This document shows, one piece after another, positions 16,589 through 24,642 of a stretch of DNA of 64,000 bases. Position numbers and translations under genes: made by a program. Each line of letters starts with the position of its first letter. The stretch's first letter is position 1. The notes below the pieces were generated by a model that saw only the letters and a list, made by a program, of their open reading frames with translations, searched no databases and had not been told where the DNA came from. This DNA is from JANWXD01 sp037446115 (GTDB taxonomy: Bacteria; Acidobacteriota; Terriglobia; Bryobacterales; Bryobacteraceae), in assembly GCA_037446115.1 (NCBI GenBank), contig JBBIJF010000010.1:62001-126000 (forward strand), in the 5' to 3' direction.

Positions 16589-17479
16589 GTGCCGGCCAGG
16601 GTCCTCATCTTCGGAGCCGCAGGGCAGCTCGGTGTCGAGCTGGTGAATGAATTCCGCAGGCGCGGCCACAAAGTGCGCGGGCTGGATCGTGCCAGCGTGG
16701 ACATCACCGACGCCGCGCGCGTGGAACAAAGTGTGGCCGATTTCGATCCCCAGGTCGTGGTGAACGCGGCCGCCTACAATCAGGTGGACGTGGCCGAGCA
16801 GGAGCCGCAGGCGGCCTTCGCGGTCAACGCTCTGGCGGTGCGCAACATCGCACTGGCCTGCCGCCAAAACGGCGCCGTATTCGTGCATTTTTCTACGGAT
16901 TACGTCTTCGACGGCCGTGCCGGTCGCCCCTACACCGAAGACGACCCTCCGCACCCGCTGGGAGCTTATGCCGTTTCCAAGCTGGCGGGCGAGTATTTCG
17001 CCCAAGCCTATCTGGACGATGCGCTGATCATCCGCACGTCCGGCGTCTTCGGTCCAGGGGGATTACGCACCGCCCGCGGAAACTTCATCGAGCTGATGTT
17101 GCGCCTGGCGCAAAGCGGTCAGCCGATTCGTGTCGTGGCCGACCACTACGCGTCGCCCACCTTCGCCCCGCTGCTTGCGGCTCGCACGGCCGATCTTGTC
17201 GAGCGCGGCCAGAACGGTCTGTTTCATATCGGCGGCGGTACCGCCATCTCCTGGTTCGATTTCGCCAAGCTCATCTTTCGTGTGGCGGGGCTGTCTCCCG
17301 AACTGCGGCCGACCAGCGAGCGCGAATACCGCACTGCGGCCCGGCGGCCCAAATATTCGGCCTTGTCAAACGCGCGGATCGAACAGCTAGGCCTGGCGCC
17401 CATGCCGCCGCTCGAGGAGGCCGTGGCGGCCTACTTTGCTTTGCGCGGCCGGCAGGCGCTTACTCCGGCTGAGGCTTGA
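16589..17479 (+). CDS. rfbD: dTDP-4-dehydrorhamnose reductase
   Basis: An extended short-chain dehydrogenase of about 296 residues that reduces dTDP-4-dehydro-L-rhamnose to dTDP-L-rhamnose with NAD(P)H. Motifs: GAAGQLG (nucleotide binding, about residue 8), VNAAAYNQVDVAE, FSTDYVFDG with the catalytic Thr/Asp region, and YAVSKLAGE containing the YxxxK pair. The GTG at 16589 is chosen because TATCCT at 16572-16577 would start transcription near 16584; TTG at 16583 is the alternative. The gene is not with rfbB/C/A, which lie about 22 kb away on the other strand. Its 3' end overlaps the convergent VWFA gene by 20 bases. Confidence 0.92.
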   Translation: MPARVLIFGAAGQLGVELVNEFRRRGHKVRGLDRASVDITDAARVEQSVADFDPQVVVNAAAYNQVDVAEQEPQAAFAVNALAVRNIALACRQNGAVFVHFSTDYVFDGRAGRPYTEDDPPHPLGAYAVSKLAGEYFAQAYLDDALIIRTSGVFGPGGLRTARGNFIELMLRLAQSGQPIRVVADHYASPTFAPLLAARTADLVERGQNGLFHIGGGTAISWFDFAKLIFRVAGLSPELRPTSEREYRTAARRPKYSALSNARIEQLGLAPMPPLEEAVAAYFALRGRQALTPAEA

Positions 17480-18425
17480 CGGCGTAATAGCCCTTGCGCG
17501 CCTGTACTTTCAACCCCTTTTTCACCGTGCGGATTTCAATACGGCGGAAGGTGCCGTCTTTCACCGGGTTGCTCGGCGTGTAGCCGATCGCGTACTGGCT
17601 GCGCATTTCTTGCTGGATCTCGTCGAAGATCTGCTGGAGCGTACGCTTCTTGGTGACACGAAACACGCGCCCGCCGGTCTCCTCGGCCATCTTCTTGAGG
17701 TCCGCGTCGCTCGGCGCGTGAAAAAAACCGGCGCGGGAGTAAGCTCCGGGATCCACGTAGTAAATGGCATAGATGATGGCATCCGCCTTCTGCGCTGCCT
17801 CAATGGCCTCTTCGAGCTTGACGCGGCTGCCTACATCCACACCGTCCGTGATCAAAACCATGGCCTTGCGCCCGACTTCGTGCCGGAGTTTCTCGCGCGC
17901 GGCCAGATAGACGGCATCGAACAGAGCCGTGCTCCGGTGCCGCTGGATGGTGGGCACGGGGCCCGGGTGGAGCCCGCCCGTGGCGCCGCTCAAGCGAAGC
18001 CGGTCCAGCCCCGCCCGCAGCAGCTCCGCCGAGCCGGTCAGATCTTGCAGTAACTCCACTTCCGCTCCGAAGCTGATCAGAAACGCCAGGTCTTTGGGCC
18101 GCAGGACGCTTTGAAAGAACTGCGCCGCGGCACGGCGCTCGGTTTCAAGCAAACGTTCCTGGCTCGGGCTGACATCCACAAGCAGCCCCAGGGTGAGCGG
18201 CAGATCGGTCTCCCGTGCGAAGTAACGGATTTGCTGGCGCTGTCCTTCTTCTTCGACGATGAAATCCTCGCGGGTGAGATTGGAGACGAGGGCCCCGTTC
18301 TTGTCGCGGACGGAGCAGAGAATGTTGACGACCTCGACTTCGGTCTTGAAGGTCGGAGTTTCCTGAGGCGGCTGCCCCAGGGCCACGGCGGCCATCAAGG
18401 TTCCCATCAGGTTCCGGCTCGCCAT
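17460..18425 (-). CDS. VWFA-related protein of acidobacterial type (MIDAS intact)
   Basis: An exported protein of 321 residues. A short signal-like N-terminus (MASRNLMGTLMAAVALG) is followed by the beta-strand preface typical of the acidobacterial VWFA-related family (VVNILCSVRDKNGALVSNLT, REDFIVEEEGQRQ) and a von Willebrand factor A domain at about 80-300. The metal-ion-dependent adhesion site is intact: DVSPS near residue 89 and TDGVD near 203. The C-terminus (YAIGYTPSNPVKDGTFRRIE) is characteristic of the family. The role is unknown; VWA folds bind proteins through a divalent cation. Confidence 0.9.
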   Translation of the reverse strand: MASRNLMGTLMAAVALGQPPQETPTFKTEVEVVNILCSVRDKNGALVSNLTREDFIVEEEGQRQQIRYFARETDLPLTLGLLVDVSPSQERLLETERRAAAQFFQSVLRPKDLAFLISFGAEVELLQDLTGSAELLRAGLDRLRLSGATGGLHPGPVPTIQRHRSTALFDAVYLAAREKLRHEVGRKAMVLITDGVDVGSRVKLEEAIEAAQKADAIIYAIYYVDPGAYSRAGFFHAPSDADLKKMAEETGGRVFRVTKKRTLQQIFDEIQQEMRSQYAIGYTPSNPVKDGTFRRIEIRTVKKGLKVQARKGYYAVKPQPE

Positions 18426-18430
18426 ACCCT

Positions 18431-18436
18431 TACAAT
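18431..18436 (+). promoter_or_regulatory. -10-like element TACAAT between the VWFA and AlkA-type genes
   Basis: TACAAT on the plus strand in the short divergent gap. A start near 18443 would give a leader of about 43 bases containing GAGGGAG at 18475-18481. Confidence 0.35.
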
Positions 18437-18485
18437 GGCATAGTGTTGGACGCCCGCGGTGAAGGGCGTGTTTCGAGGGAGTTTC

Positions 18486-19091
18486 GTGAGAAAAGCCATC
18501 GAGCATCTCCGGCTGGCAGACCCCGTTCTGGGGCGGCTCATCGCCCAAGTGGGCCCGTACCGGATCCGGTATCTGCCTGCCGACTTTGAAACCTTGGCCA
18601 AGGCGATCGTCTACCAGCAGTTGAGCGGGAAAGTGGCAGCCGCGATCTTCCGCCGGCTGGTGGAGGCGGCGGGCAACGGGCGCCTGACTCCGGAGGCCGT
18701 GCTCCGCCTGCATCCGGCAAGAATGCGAGCCGCCGGGCTCTCCGGCCGGAAGATTGAATATCTGCGCAGCATCGCCCGCGCGATCCGCGACGGGGACTTG
18801 GATCTGGCCACGCTCGGCCGCGTTCCGGACGAGGAGGTGATGCGGCGGCTGACCGAGCTCAAGGGGGTAGGCGAGTGGACCGCGCACATGTTCTTGATCT
18901 TCGCTCTGCGCCGCAAGGATGTGCTCCCGGCCGGTGATCTGGGCATCCGGGCCGCTGTGCAAAAAGCATACGGTCTTCCGCGGCTGCCTTCGCCGCGCGA
19001 GGTGGAGGAAATGGCGCGGCCGTGGCGGCCGTACGCCACCGTGGCCAGCTGGTATCTGTGGCGGAGTCTGGAGCCCGACGCCAACCTCTGA
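18486..19091 (+). CDS. DNA-3-methyladenine glycosylase II type (HhH-GPD superfamily)
   Basis: A base-excision repair enzyme of about 201 residues that removes alkylated purines. Helix-hairpin-helix motif LKGVGEWTAHMFLIFAL is followed by the catalytic Asp in LPAGDLGIR, the order seen in AlkA/MAG enzymes. No iron-sulfur cysteine loop is present, as expected for this branch. The N-terminal AlkA domain is missing, so it is the short bacterial form. The GTG at 18486 is preferred because GAGGGAG at 18475-18481 precedes it; an in-frame GTG at 18459 would add nine residues. Confidence 0.9.
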   Translation: MRKAIEHLRLADPVLGRLIAQVGPYRIRYLPADFETLAKAIVYQQLSGKVAAAIFRRLVEAAGNGRLTPEAVLRLHPARMRAAGLSGRKIEYLRSIARAIRDGDLDLATLGRVPDEEVMRRLTELKGVGEWTAHMFLIFALRRKDVLPAGDLGIRAAVQKAYGLPRLPSPREVEEMARPWRPYATVASWYLWRSLEPDANL

Positions 19092-19103
19092 ACCGCTCCG
19101 TGG

Positions 19104-19109
19104 TATACA
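19104..19109 (+). promoter_or_regulatory. -10-like element TATACA upstream of the iol operon
   Basis: TATACA lies in the 54-base gap before iolB. A start near 19116 leaves a leader of about 30 bases with GAGAGAGGA before the TTG start at 19146. Confidence 0.45.
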
Positions 19110-19145
19110 TGGGTTCGGTCGGCGACCGCCGCGAGAGAGGACACC

Positions 19146-19991
19146 TTGACGCAGTTGCTGGTCAAACCGCTGGCGCCGGATGACAGTTTCGGCGAACTGG
19201 TGCACGTGACGCAGGAGGCGGCCGGCTGGAACACGATCTCGCTCCGCGTCGTGCGCCTGCGCCAGGGCCAGCTCTGGGTGCATCGCGCTCCGGAGGAGGA
19301 GCTGCTGCTGGTTCTGCTGGGCGGGCGAGCTACGATAGCCGCGGCCGGCAAAGAGTGGCCGGAGGTGGGCCGCCGCCCGGACGTCTTTTCCGGCATGCCG
19401 CATGCGTTGTACCTCCCCTGCGGTTTGCCGGAAGTCCGCATCGAAGGGACCGGCGAGGTTTGCGAGGTGGCCATCTGCGGCGCCCGGGCCGAAAAGCCCT
19501 TCGCTCCGGCGCTCATCCCGCCCGAAGCGGTGGAGGTGGAGATCCGGGGCGGCGAGAACGCCACCCGCCAGATCAACCATATTCTGAAGCCTGAGTTCCC
19601 CGCCGACCGCATCATGGTCGTCGAAGTATACACCCCGGGCGGCAACTGGTCCTCCTACCCGCCGCACAAACACGACCAGCACCGGCCGCCCCAGGAGGTC
19701 GACCTGGACGAGATTTACTTCTACAAGCTCGCGCGCCGCGAGGGATATGCGATCCAGCGGGTCTACACGCGGGACGGGCGTCTGGATGAAACGCTCACGG
19801 TGCGCAACAACGAGGTGGTGTTGATTCCCGAGGGCTACCATCCCGTGGTGGCCGCTCACGGCTACGATTGCTACTACCTGAACGTGCTGGCGGGTTCGGC
19901 GCGGTCCATGGCGGCCAGCGACGACCCGGATTATGCCTGGGTCCGCAGCCTGTGGCGGACCAAGGATCCGCGCCTGCCGCTGGTTCGTTGA
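19146..19991 (+). CDS. iolB: 5-deoxy-glucuronate isomerase
   Basis: A cytosolic bicupin of 281 residues that converts 5-deoxy-D-glucuronate to 5-dehydro-2-deoxy-D-gluconate in myo-inositol breakdown. The C-terminal cupin has the metal-ligand pattern of the KduI/IolB family: SSYPPHKHD, then DLDEIYFYK and IPEGYHPV (two His plus Glu plus His). N-terminal GWNTISLRVVRLRQGQ is also characteristic. It starts with TTG at 19146 after GAGAGAGGA. It is first of an iolB-iolD-iolC operon with a 20-base gap to iolD. Confidence 0.95.
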   Translation: MTQLLVKPLAPDDSFGELVHVTQEAAGWNTISLRVVRLRQGQLWVHRAPEEELLLVLLGGRATIAAAGKEWPEVGRRPDVFSGMPHALYLPCGLPEVRIEGTGEVCEVAICGARAEKPFAPALIPPEAVEVEIRGGENATRQINHILKPEFPADRIMVVEVYTPGGNWSSYPPHKHDQHRPPQEVDLDEIYFYKLARREGYAIQRVYTRDGRLDETLTVRNNEVVLIPEGYHPVVAAHGYDCYYLNVLAGSARSMAASDDPDYAWVRSLWRTKDPRLPLVR

Positions 19992-20011
19992 GCCATGGCG
20001 GAGGTCATGCG

Positions 20012-21868
20012 ATGAAAACGCGACGTCTCACTACGGCGCAAGCCATCATCCGGTTTCTCAAGCAGCAGTACGTGGAACGCGATGGCGTCCAACACCGTTT
20101 CTTTGCGGGCTGCTTCGGCATCTTCGGCCACGGCAATGTGGCGGGCATCGGCGAGGCGCTGTACGCCGACCGCGAGTTCCGCTTCTACTTCGCGCGCAAC
20201 GAGCAGGCCATGGTCCATACGGCGGCGGCGTTTGCCAAGATGAGCAACCGGTTGCGGGCGATGGCCTGCACGTCCTCCATCGGTCCCGGCGCCACCAACA
20301 TGATCACGGGGGCGGCCGCCGCCACCATCAACCGCGTGCCGGTGCTGTTGCTGCCGGGCGACATCTTTGCCCGGCGCAATGTGGCTCCCGTACTCCAGCA
20401 GCTCGAGTCGGCCCACAGTCAGGACATTTCCGTCAATGATTGTTTCAAGCCCGTCTCCCGCTACTGGGACCGGATCTACCGTCCCGAACAGATCATCACC
20501 GCCCTGCCGGAGTGTATGCGGGTGCTCACGTCACCGGCCGAGACGGGCGCCGTGACGCTGGCCCTCCCGCAGGACGTGCAGGCGCAGGCTTTCGACTTCC
20601 CGGAGGCGCTGTTTGAAAAGCGTGTCTGGCTCATCCAGCGCCCTCGCGGCGATGCCGAGGCGTTCCGGCGCGCCGTCGAATGGATCCGGGCGGCGCGGCG
20701 CCCGATGATCATTGCGGGCGGCGGCGTCATCTATGCGGAGGCCACCGGCGAGTTGGCGCGCTTCGCCGCGGAAACCGGCATCCCGGTGGGCGAGACGCAG
20801 GCGGGTAAGGGCTCGCTGCGCTATGATCACTCCCAGTCGCTCGGCGCCGTGGGGGTGACCGGCACGTTTGCCGCCAACCGCATCGCCCGCGAGGCCGACC
20901 TGGTGATCGGCATCGGCACCCGTTACAGCGACTTCACCACGGCTTCCAAGACCGCGTTCCAGAACCCGGACGTGCGGTTCATCAATATCAACGTGGCCGA
21001 ATTCGACGCCTTCAAGCATGCGGCGCTTCCGCTGGTGGCGGACGCCAAGGTGATGCTGGCGGAGCTGTCGCAGGCGCTGGCGGGCTGGCAGGTGGACCCG
21101 GAATATCGCGCCCTGGCCGAGCGGCTTCACCGGGAATGGGACGAAGAAGTCGAGCGGATCTACAGCCTGCGTCACGGACCGCCTCTCAGCCAGGGGGAGG
21201 TGCTGGGCGCGGTCAACCGGATCTCCGGCCCGCGCGACGTGGTCGTCAATGCCGCCGGCGCCATGCCCGGCGATCTGCACAAGCTCTGGCGCACGCGCGA
21301 TCCCAAGGGTTACCACATGGAGTACGGCTACTCGACCATGGGCTATGAGATTGCGGGCGGACTCGGCGTCAAGATGGCCGATCCCAGCCGCGAAGTCTGG
21401 GTGCTGGTCGGAGACGGCTCCTATCTGATGATGGCCCAGGAGATCGTGACGTCCGTTCAGGAGGGCTACAAACTCAATATCGTCGTCGTGGACAATCACG
21501 GCTTCAGCAGCATCGGCGGGCTTGCCGAAGCCTGCGGGACACCCCGTTTCGGCACCGAGTTCCGCTACCGTTCGGACGGGGATCATGGCGGCGAAGTGCT
21601 GCCCATTGATTTCGCCGCCAACGCGGCGAGCCTGGGCGCCTGCGCCCTGCGTGCCCGGACGCGGGAGGAGCTGGAGGAGGCACTGCTTCAGATGCGCAAG
21701 ATGGACCGCACGGCCGTCGTGGTCGTGGAGACCGACATCGCACAGCGCGTGCCGGGCTACGAATCCTGGTGGGATGTGGAGATCGCCGAGGTTTCGGAGG
21801 TCGAGTCCGTGCGAGAAGCCCGCCGGCGTTACGAGGAGGCGCGCAAAAAGGAGCGGTACTTCTTGTGA
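20012..21868 (+). CDS. iolD: 3D-(3,5/4)-trihydroxycyclohexane-1,2-dione hydrolase (ThDP enzyme)
   Basis: A thiamine-diphosphate enzyme of 618 residues that opens the cyclitol ring in inositol catabolism. The N-terminal pyrimidine-binding domain has the conserved Glu in FARNEQAMVHTAAA. The central domain is FAD-type but used structurally. The C-terminal pyrophosphate-binding domain has GDGSYLMMAQEIVTS followed by VVVDNHGFSSIGGL (GDG...N motif). EYGYSTMGYEIAGGLGVKMA is typical of IolD rather than acetolactate synthase. GGAGG at 20000-20004 sits seven bases before the ATG. The stop overlaps the iolC GTG by four bases. Confidence 0.95.
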   Translation: MKTRRLTTAQAIIRFLKQQYVERDGVQHRFFAGCFGIFGHGNVAGIGEALYADREFRFYFARNEQAMVHTAAAFAKMSNRLRAMACTSSIGPGATNMITGAAAATINRVPVLLLPGDIFARRNVAPVLQQLESAHSQDISVNDCFKPVSRYWDRIYRPEQIITALPECMRVLTSPAETGAVTLALPQDVQAQAFDFPEALFEKRVWLIQRPRGDAEAFRRAVEWIRAARRPMIIAGGGVIYAEATGELARFAAETGIPVGETQAGKGSLRYDHSQSLGAVGVTGTFAANRIAREADLVIGIGTRYSDFTTASKTAFQNPDVRFININVAEFDAFKHAALPLVADAKVMLAELSQALAGWQVDPEYRALAERLHREWDEEVERIYSLRHGPPLSQGEVLGAVNRISGPRDVVVNAAGAMPGDLHKLWRTRDPKGYHMEYGYSTMGYEIAGGLGVKMADPSREVWVLVGDGSYLMMAQEIVTSVQEGYKLNIVVVDNHGFSSIGGLAEACGTPRFGTEFRYRSDGDHGGEVLPIDFAANAASLGACALRARTREELEEALLQMRKMDRTAVVVVETDIAQRVPGYESWWDVEIAEVSEVESVREARRRYEEARKKERYFL

Positions 21869-22836
21869 CGGACGTCGTGGTTTTGGGGCGCGTCGGCTAC
21901 GACCTGATCTCCGAGGAGCCCGGCGTCCCGCTCAAAGACGTGCGCCGCTTTTCCCGCTACCTGGGCGGGTCGAGCGCCAACATCGCCGTCGGGCTGGCGC
22001 GCCTCGGGGTGCGTGTGGGCCTGATCGCCGCCGTGGGCACGGATGCGCTCAGCGATTTCCTGGTGGAATTCCTCCGGGCCGAAAACGTGGACACCACGCA
22101 TGTCGTCCGCGTGCCGGGCTGCCTGCCCTCGCTGGCGCTCACCGAAGTCACGCCGCCGGACTGTTTCCCCCAGGTCTTCTACCGCCGCGATCCGGCGGAC
22201 GTGCACCTGGAGATCGGCCAGGCCGAGCTCGACTACCTGAGCAGGGCCCGCATGTTCGTCACCAACGGCACGTCGCTATGTGCGACGCCTTCGCGCGAGT
22301 CCACCTATCTGGCGCTCGAGCGCGCAAAGGCCGCCGGGCTCCGCGTCGTGCTGGACGTGGATTATCGGCCCATGTCCTGGCGGCGCCCCGCAGATGCGGG
22401 TCTGGCCGTGCGCCTGGCCTTGCCGTTTGTCCACGTGCTCATCGGCAATGACGTCGAGCTCAAGCTCGTCGCGGGGACGGAATCCCTGGAAGAGGCCACG
22501 GACCGGTTGCGGTCTCAGGGCGTGGAGCTGCTGGTCTCCAAACTGGGCGCCGGCGGGGCTCGCGTCTGGGCCGGCCAACAGTCCTGGTTCCTCGAACCCT
22601 ACCGTGTGGAGGTGCAGTCCACGATCGGCGCCGGCGACGGCTTTGCGGCGGGCTTTCTGTGGGCCTTGCTTCAGGGACGGCCGCTCGAGGACTGCCTGCG
22701 TTACGGCAACGCGGCCGCGGCCGTGGTCGTCAGCCGGCTGAGCTGCTCGGAAGCCATGCCCACCCGAGCGGAAATCGAAGCCCTCGTCGGCGAGCGGCCG
22801 GCGCCAAACGAATCGGATTCCCGCCGGCTCCGGTGA
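21865..22836 (+). CDS. iolC: 5-dehydro-2-deoxygluconokinase (PfkB family)
   Basis: A sugar kinase of 323 residues that phosphorylates the IolB product with ATP. PfkB features: N-terminal GRVGYDLISEEPG and GGSSANIAVGLARLG (substrate side) and C-terminal GAGDGFAAGF (catalytic Asp and anion hole). The GTG at 21865 overlaps the iolD stop (GTGA), so translation is coupled. The IolC identity rests on the family plus the operon. The aldolase IolJ, dehydrogenase IolG and dehydratase IolE are not in the window, so the pathway must be completed elsewhere. Confidence 0.92.
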   Translation: MTDVVVLGRVGYDLISEEPGVPLKDVRRFSRYLGGSSANIAVGLARLGVRVGLIAAVGTDALSDFLVEFLRAENVDTTHVVRVPGCLPSLALTEVTPPDCFPQVFYRRDPADVHLEIGQAELDYLSRARMFVTNGTSLCATPSRESTYLALERAKAAGLRVVLDVDYRPMSWRRPADAGLAVRLALPFVHVLIGNDVELKLVAGTESLEEATDRLRSQGVELLVSKLGAGGARVWAGQQSWFLEPYRVEVQSTIGAGDGFAAGFLWALLQGRPLEDCLRYGNAAAAVVVSRLSCSEAMPTRAEIEALVGERPAPNESDSRRLR

Positions 22837-23003
22837 TTGCGATCGCAGAAAACCGGCCCAAAAAAGGCCCGTTGCGGCCAACCCGTCTCTGTGCTATCAC
22901 AGGAGTAGGCCGAAGCCGGAACAGACAGGAATCCGATCACCGGCTTGTTCAAAACACCTGACCGGGCTCGGTCATACGACTGTCATCTTAAAGGAGTCAT
23001 GCC

Positions 23004-23315
23004 GTGGAAGCCATTGTGAATCGAAAGCTGATCCGCCCTCCGCTCAATGAGGTCAAGGAGAAGGCGAACGCGCGCCGGAACCAGAAAAAGCCCGTTCCCG
23101 CCGACCAGACCCATGCGGAGACCTTCTATTACCTCAAGCAGATGCAGGCAAAGACTCCCATGGTGGTGGTCCTGAAGGACGGCGAGACGATTCATGGCGT
23201 CATCGAGTGGTACGACAAGGCTTGTCTGAAGATCCACCGCAGCGACGGGCCGAACTTGCTCATCTACAAGCCGAGCATCAAGTACATGTTCAAGGCCAAC
23301 CAGGCGCACGGCTAG
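23004..23315 (+). CDS. Hfq-like Sm-domain RNA-binding protein
   Basis: A small protein of 103 residues with a basic 40-residue N-terminal extension (RKLIRPPLNEVKEKANARR) and an Sm fold. Sm1 is VVVLKDGETIHGVIEWYDKA; Sm2 is LLIYKPSIKYM where Escherichia coli Hfq has VYKHAIS. The Lys of the KH motif is kept and the His is replaced by Pro. A Gln at the Hfq Gln8-equivalent position (DQTHAETFYYL) is present. A hexameric RNA chaperone is likely but the proximal RNA face may differ. The GTG at 23004 has AAAGGAG at 22990-22996; an ATG at 22999 is out of frame and too close. The 167-base gap upstream shows no gene. The 3' end overlaps the convergent thioesterase by 4 bases. Confidence 0.82.
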   Translation: MEAIVNRKLIRPPLNEVKEKANARRNQKKPVPADQTHAETFYYLKQMQAKTPMVVVLKDGETIHGVIEWYDKACLKIHRSDGPNLLIYKPSIKYMFKANQAHG

Positions 23316-23812
23316 GGCAGCGCGCGCTCGCGGGAAGGCGAGCGCAATCGGAGGCGATATTCCCGCCGCCGGCCGGCCTCCTCGAAGCGCCGCTTTTCTT
23401 CCTCGGTCTCGGGGATGACCGGCGGGATCGGCGTCGGGCGGCCATGTTCGTCCAAAGCCACGAAGGTCAGGTAGGCTGAGGATGTGTGGCGCACTTCGCC
23501 CGTGGTCAGATCCTCCACCATCACCTTGACGCCGACTTCCATCGAGGTACGGAACACCCGGTTTACGGAGGACTTCAACACGACCAGCTGTCCGATATAA
23601 ACGGGGTGGAGAAAAGTCATGTGGTCCACGGAGGCCGTAACCACCGGGCGTCTGGCGTGGCGCGTGGCCGCGATGGCGCCGGCCAGGTCCACAAGGTGCA
23701 TGACACGGCCGCCAAGCAGATGGCCGAGCGGATTGGCGTCGTTCGGCAGCGCGATCTCGGAATACTCCGAAGCGGAAGCGCGTACGGGACGGCCTTCCAT
23801 AGTGTCGCTCAC
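23312..23812 (-). CDS. Acyl-CoA thioesterase, hotdog fold (YciA/BFIT type)
   Basis: A single hotdog-domain protein of 166 residues that hydrolyses acyl-CoA thioesters. The signature ALPNDANPLGHLLGGRVMHL carries the acidic residue and Asn/Gly helix typical of YciA-like enzymes; VVTASVDHMTFLHPVYIGQL and EVGVKVMVEDLTTGEVRHTS follow. The C-terminal 25 residues are charged and probably unstructured. The GTG at 23812 is supported by TATCCT eight bases upstream on the minus strand; an ATG four codons downstream is the alternative. Physiological acyl chain unknown. Confidence 0.9.
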   Translation of the reverse strand: MSDTMEGRPVRASASEYSEIALPNDANPLGHLLGGRVMHLVDLAGAIAATRHARRPVVTASVDHMTFLHPVYIGQLVVLKSSVNRVFRTSMEVGVKVMVEDLTTGEVRHTSSAYLTFVALDEHGRPTPIPPVIPETEEEKRRFEEAGRRREYRLRLRSPSRERALP

Positions 23813-23819
23813 GTCTGAT

Positions 23820-23826
23820 TAGGATA
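23820..23826. promoter_or_regulatory. Overlapping divergent -10 elements (TAGGAT plus, TATCCT minus)
   Basis: Within TTAGGATAGCCTAGC, TAGGAT (23820-23825) faces right and TATCCT (23826-23821) faces left, so the same bases could serve both the TPR gene and the thioesterase gene. The two start codons are only 34 bases apart. Confidence 0.4.
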
Positions 23827-23846
23827 GCCTAGCAGGGGGGAACTCG

Positions 23847-24161
23847 ATGGCAGGAAATCGCCTGGAGATTTTGCGGCGGCTGGTGGAACAGAATCCCGGC
23901 GACAGCCGGACGCGCTACATGCTGGCGATGGAGCTTGCCGGGCTCGGAGATCTGGAAGGGGCCCTCGGCGAGTACGAAGCGCTGCTGGCGCGCGATCCGG
24001 CCTACTGCTATGCGTATTTCCACGCCGGCCGGGCGCTCGAGAAACTCGGCCGCCGGGAGCAGGCGCGCCAGATGTACCTCCGCGGCATTGCGGCCGCCGA
24101 ACAGGCGGGCGATGCCCACGCGCGGGACGAGCTGCGCGGAGCTCTGCAGGCACTCGATTGA
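23847..24161 (+). CDS. Small TPR-repeat protein
   Basis: A cytosolic protein of 104 residues consisting of about two and a half TPR units (RYMLAMELAGLGDLEGALGE and YFHAGRALEKLGRREQARQM). No signal peptide or catalytic motif. A purine-rich AGGGGGGAA serves as ribosome site before the ATG at 23847. Small free-standing TPR proteins act as adaptors; the partner is not indicated by the neighbours. Confidence 0.85.
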   Translation: MAGNRLEILRRLVEQNPGDSRTRYMLAMELAGLGDLEGALGEYEALLARDPAYCYAYFHAGRALEKLGRREQARQMYLRGIAAAEQAGDAHARDELRGALQALD

Positions 24162-24177
24162 GCGAGGTTGCCCGGCT

Positions 24178-24642
24178 TTAAAACGGCACGTCGTCGTCGG
24201 TGATGCCGAACTCCGGCGGCGGCTCCTCGGCGGGCGTCTGCGGGCTTTGCGCGGCGCGCGAAGGAGCAGGCTGGGCAAAGTCGTCCGCCGTGGCCGCCTC
24301 CGCGCCGCGGCCGCCGAGCAGAATCACATCGTCCGCCACGATTTCCGTGACGTAGATCTTCTTGCCGTCTTTTTTGTCCTCGTAGCTCCGTGTCTGGAGC
24401 CGGCCCTCGACGTAGACCTGCCGGCCCTTGGTCAGGTAGCCGGCGACGTTCTCCTGCCGCCACAGCACGACGTTGTGCCAGTCGGTCTCTTCGCGCCACT
24501 CCCCGGTTTGCTGGTCCTTCCAGCGGCGGCTGGTGGCCACCGGAAACGTCGTCCGTGCGGTTCCGTTGGCCGTGAAGCGCGTCTCGGCGTCCCGGCCGAG
24601 ATTGCCGATGAGGATGACTTTGTTTACGCTTCGGGATGCCAT
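24178..24642 (-). CDS. ssb: Single-stranded DNA-binding protein
   Basis: An OB-fold protein of 154 residues that coats single-stranded DNA in replication and repair. N-terminal SVNKVILIGNLGRDAETRFT, TDWHNVVLW and YLTKGRQVYVEGRLQTRSY are hallmark SSB strands; the low-complexity Ala/Pro linker ends in the acidic tip DDDVPF that docks repair and replication partners. The ATG at 24642 overlaps the end of the upstream YkgJ-type gene by 19 bases, and a -10-like element lies inside that gene's 3' end. Confidence 0.97.
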   Translation of the reverse strand: MASRSVNKVILIGNLGRDAETRFTANGTARTTFPVATSRRWKDQQTGEWREETDWHNVVLWRQENVAGYLTKGRQVYVEGRLQTRSYEDKKDGKKIYVTEIVADDVILLGGRGAEAATADDFAQPAPSRAAQSPQTPAEEPPPEFGITDDDVPF

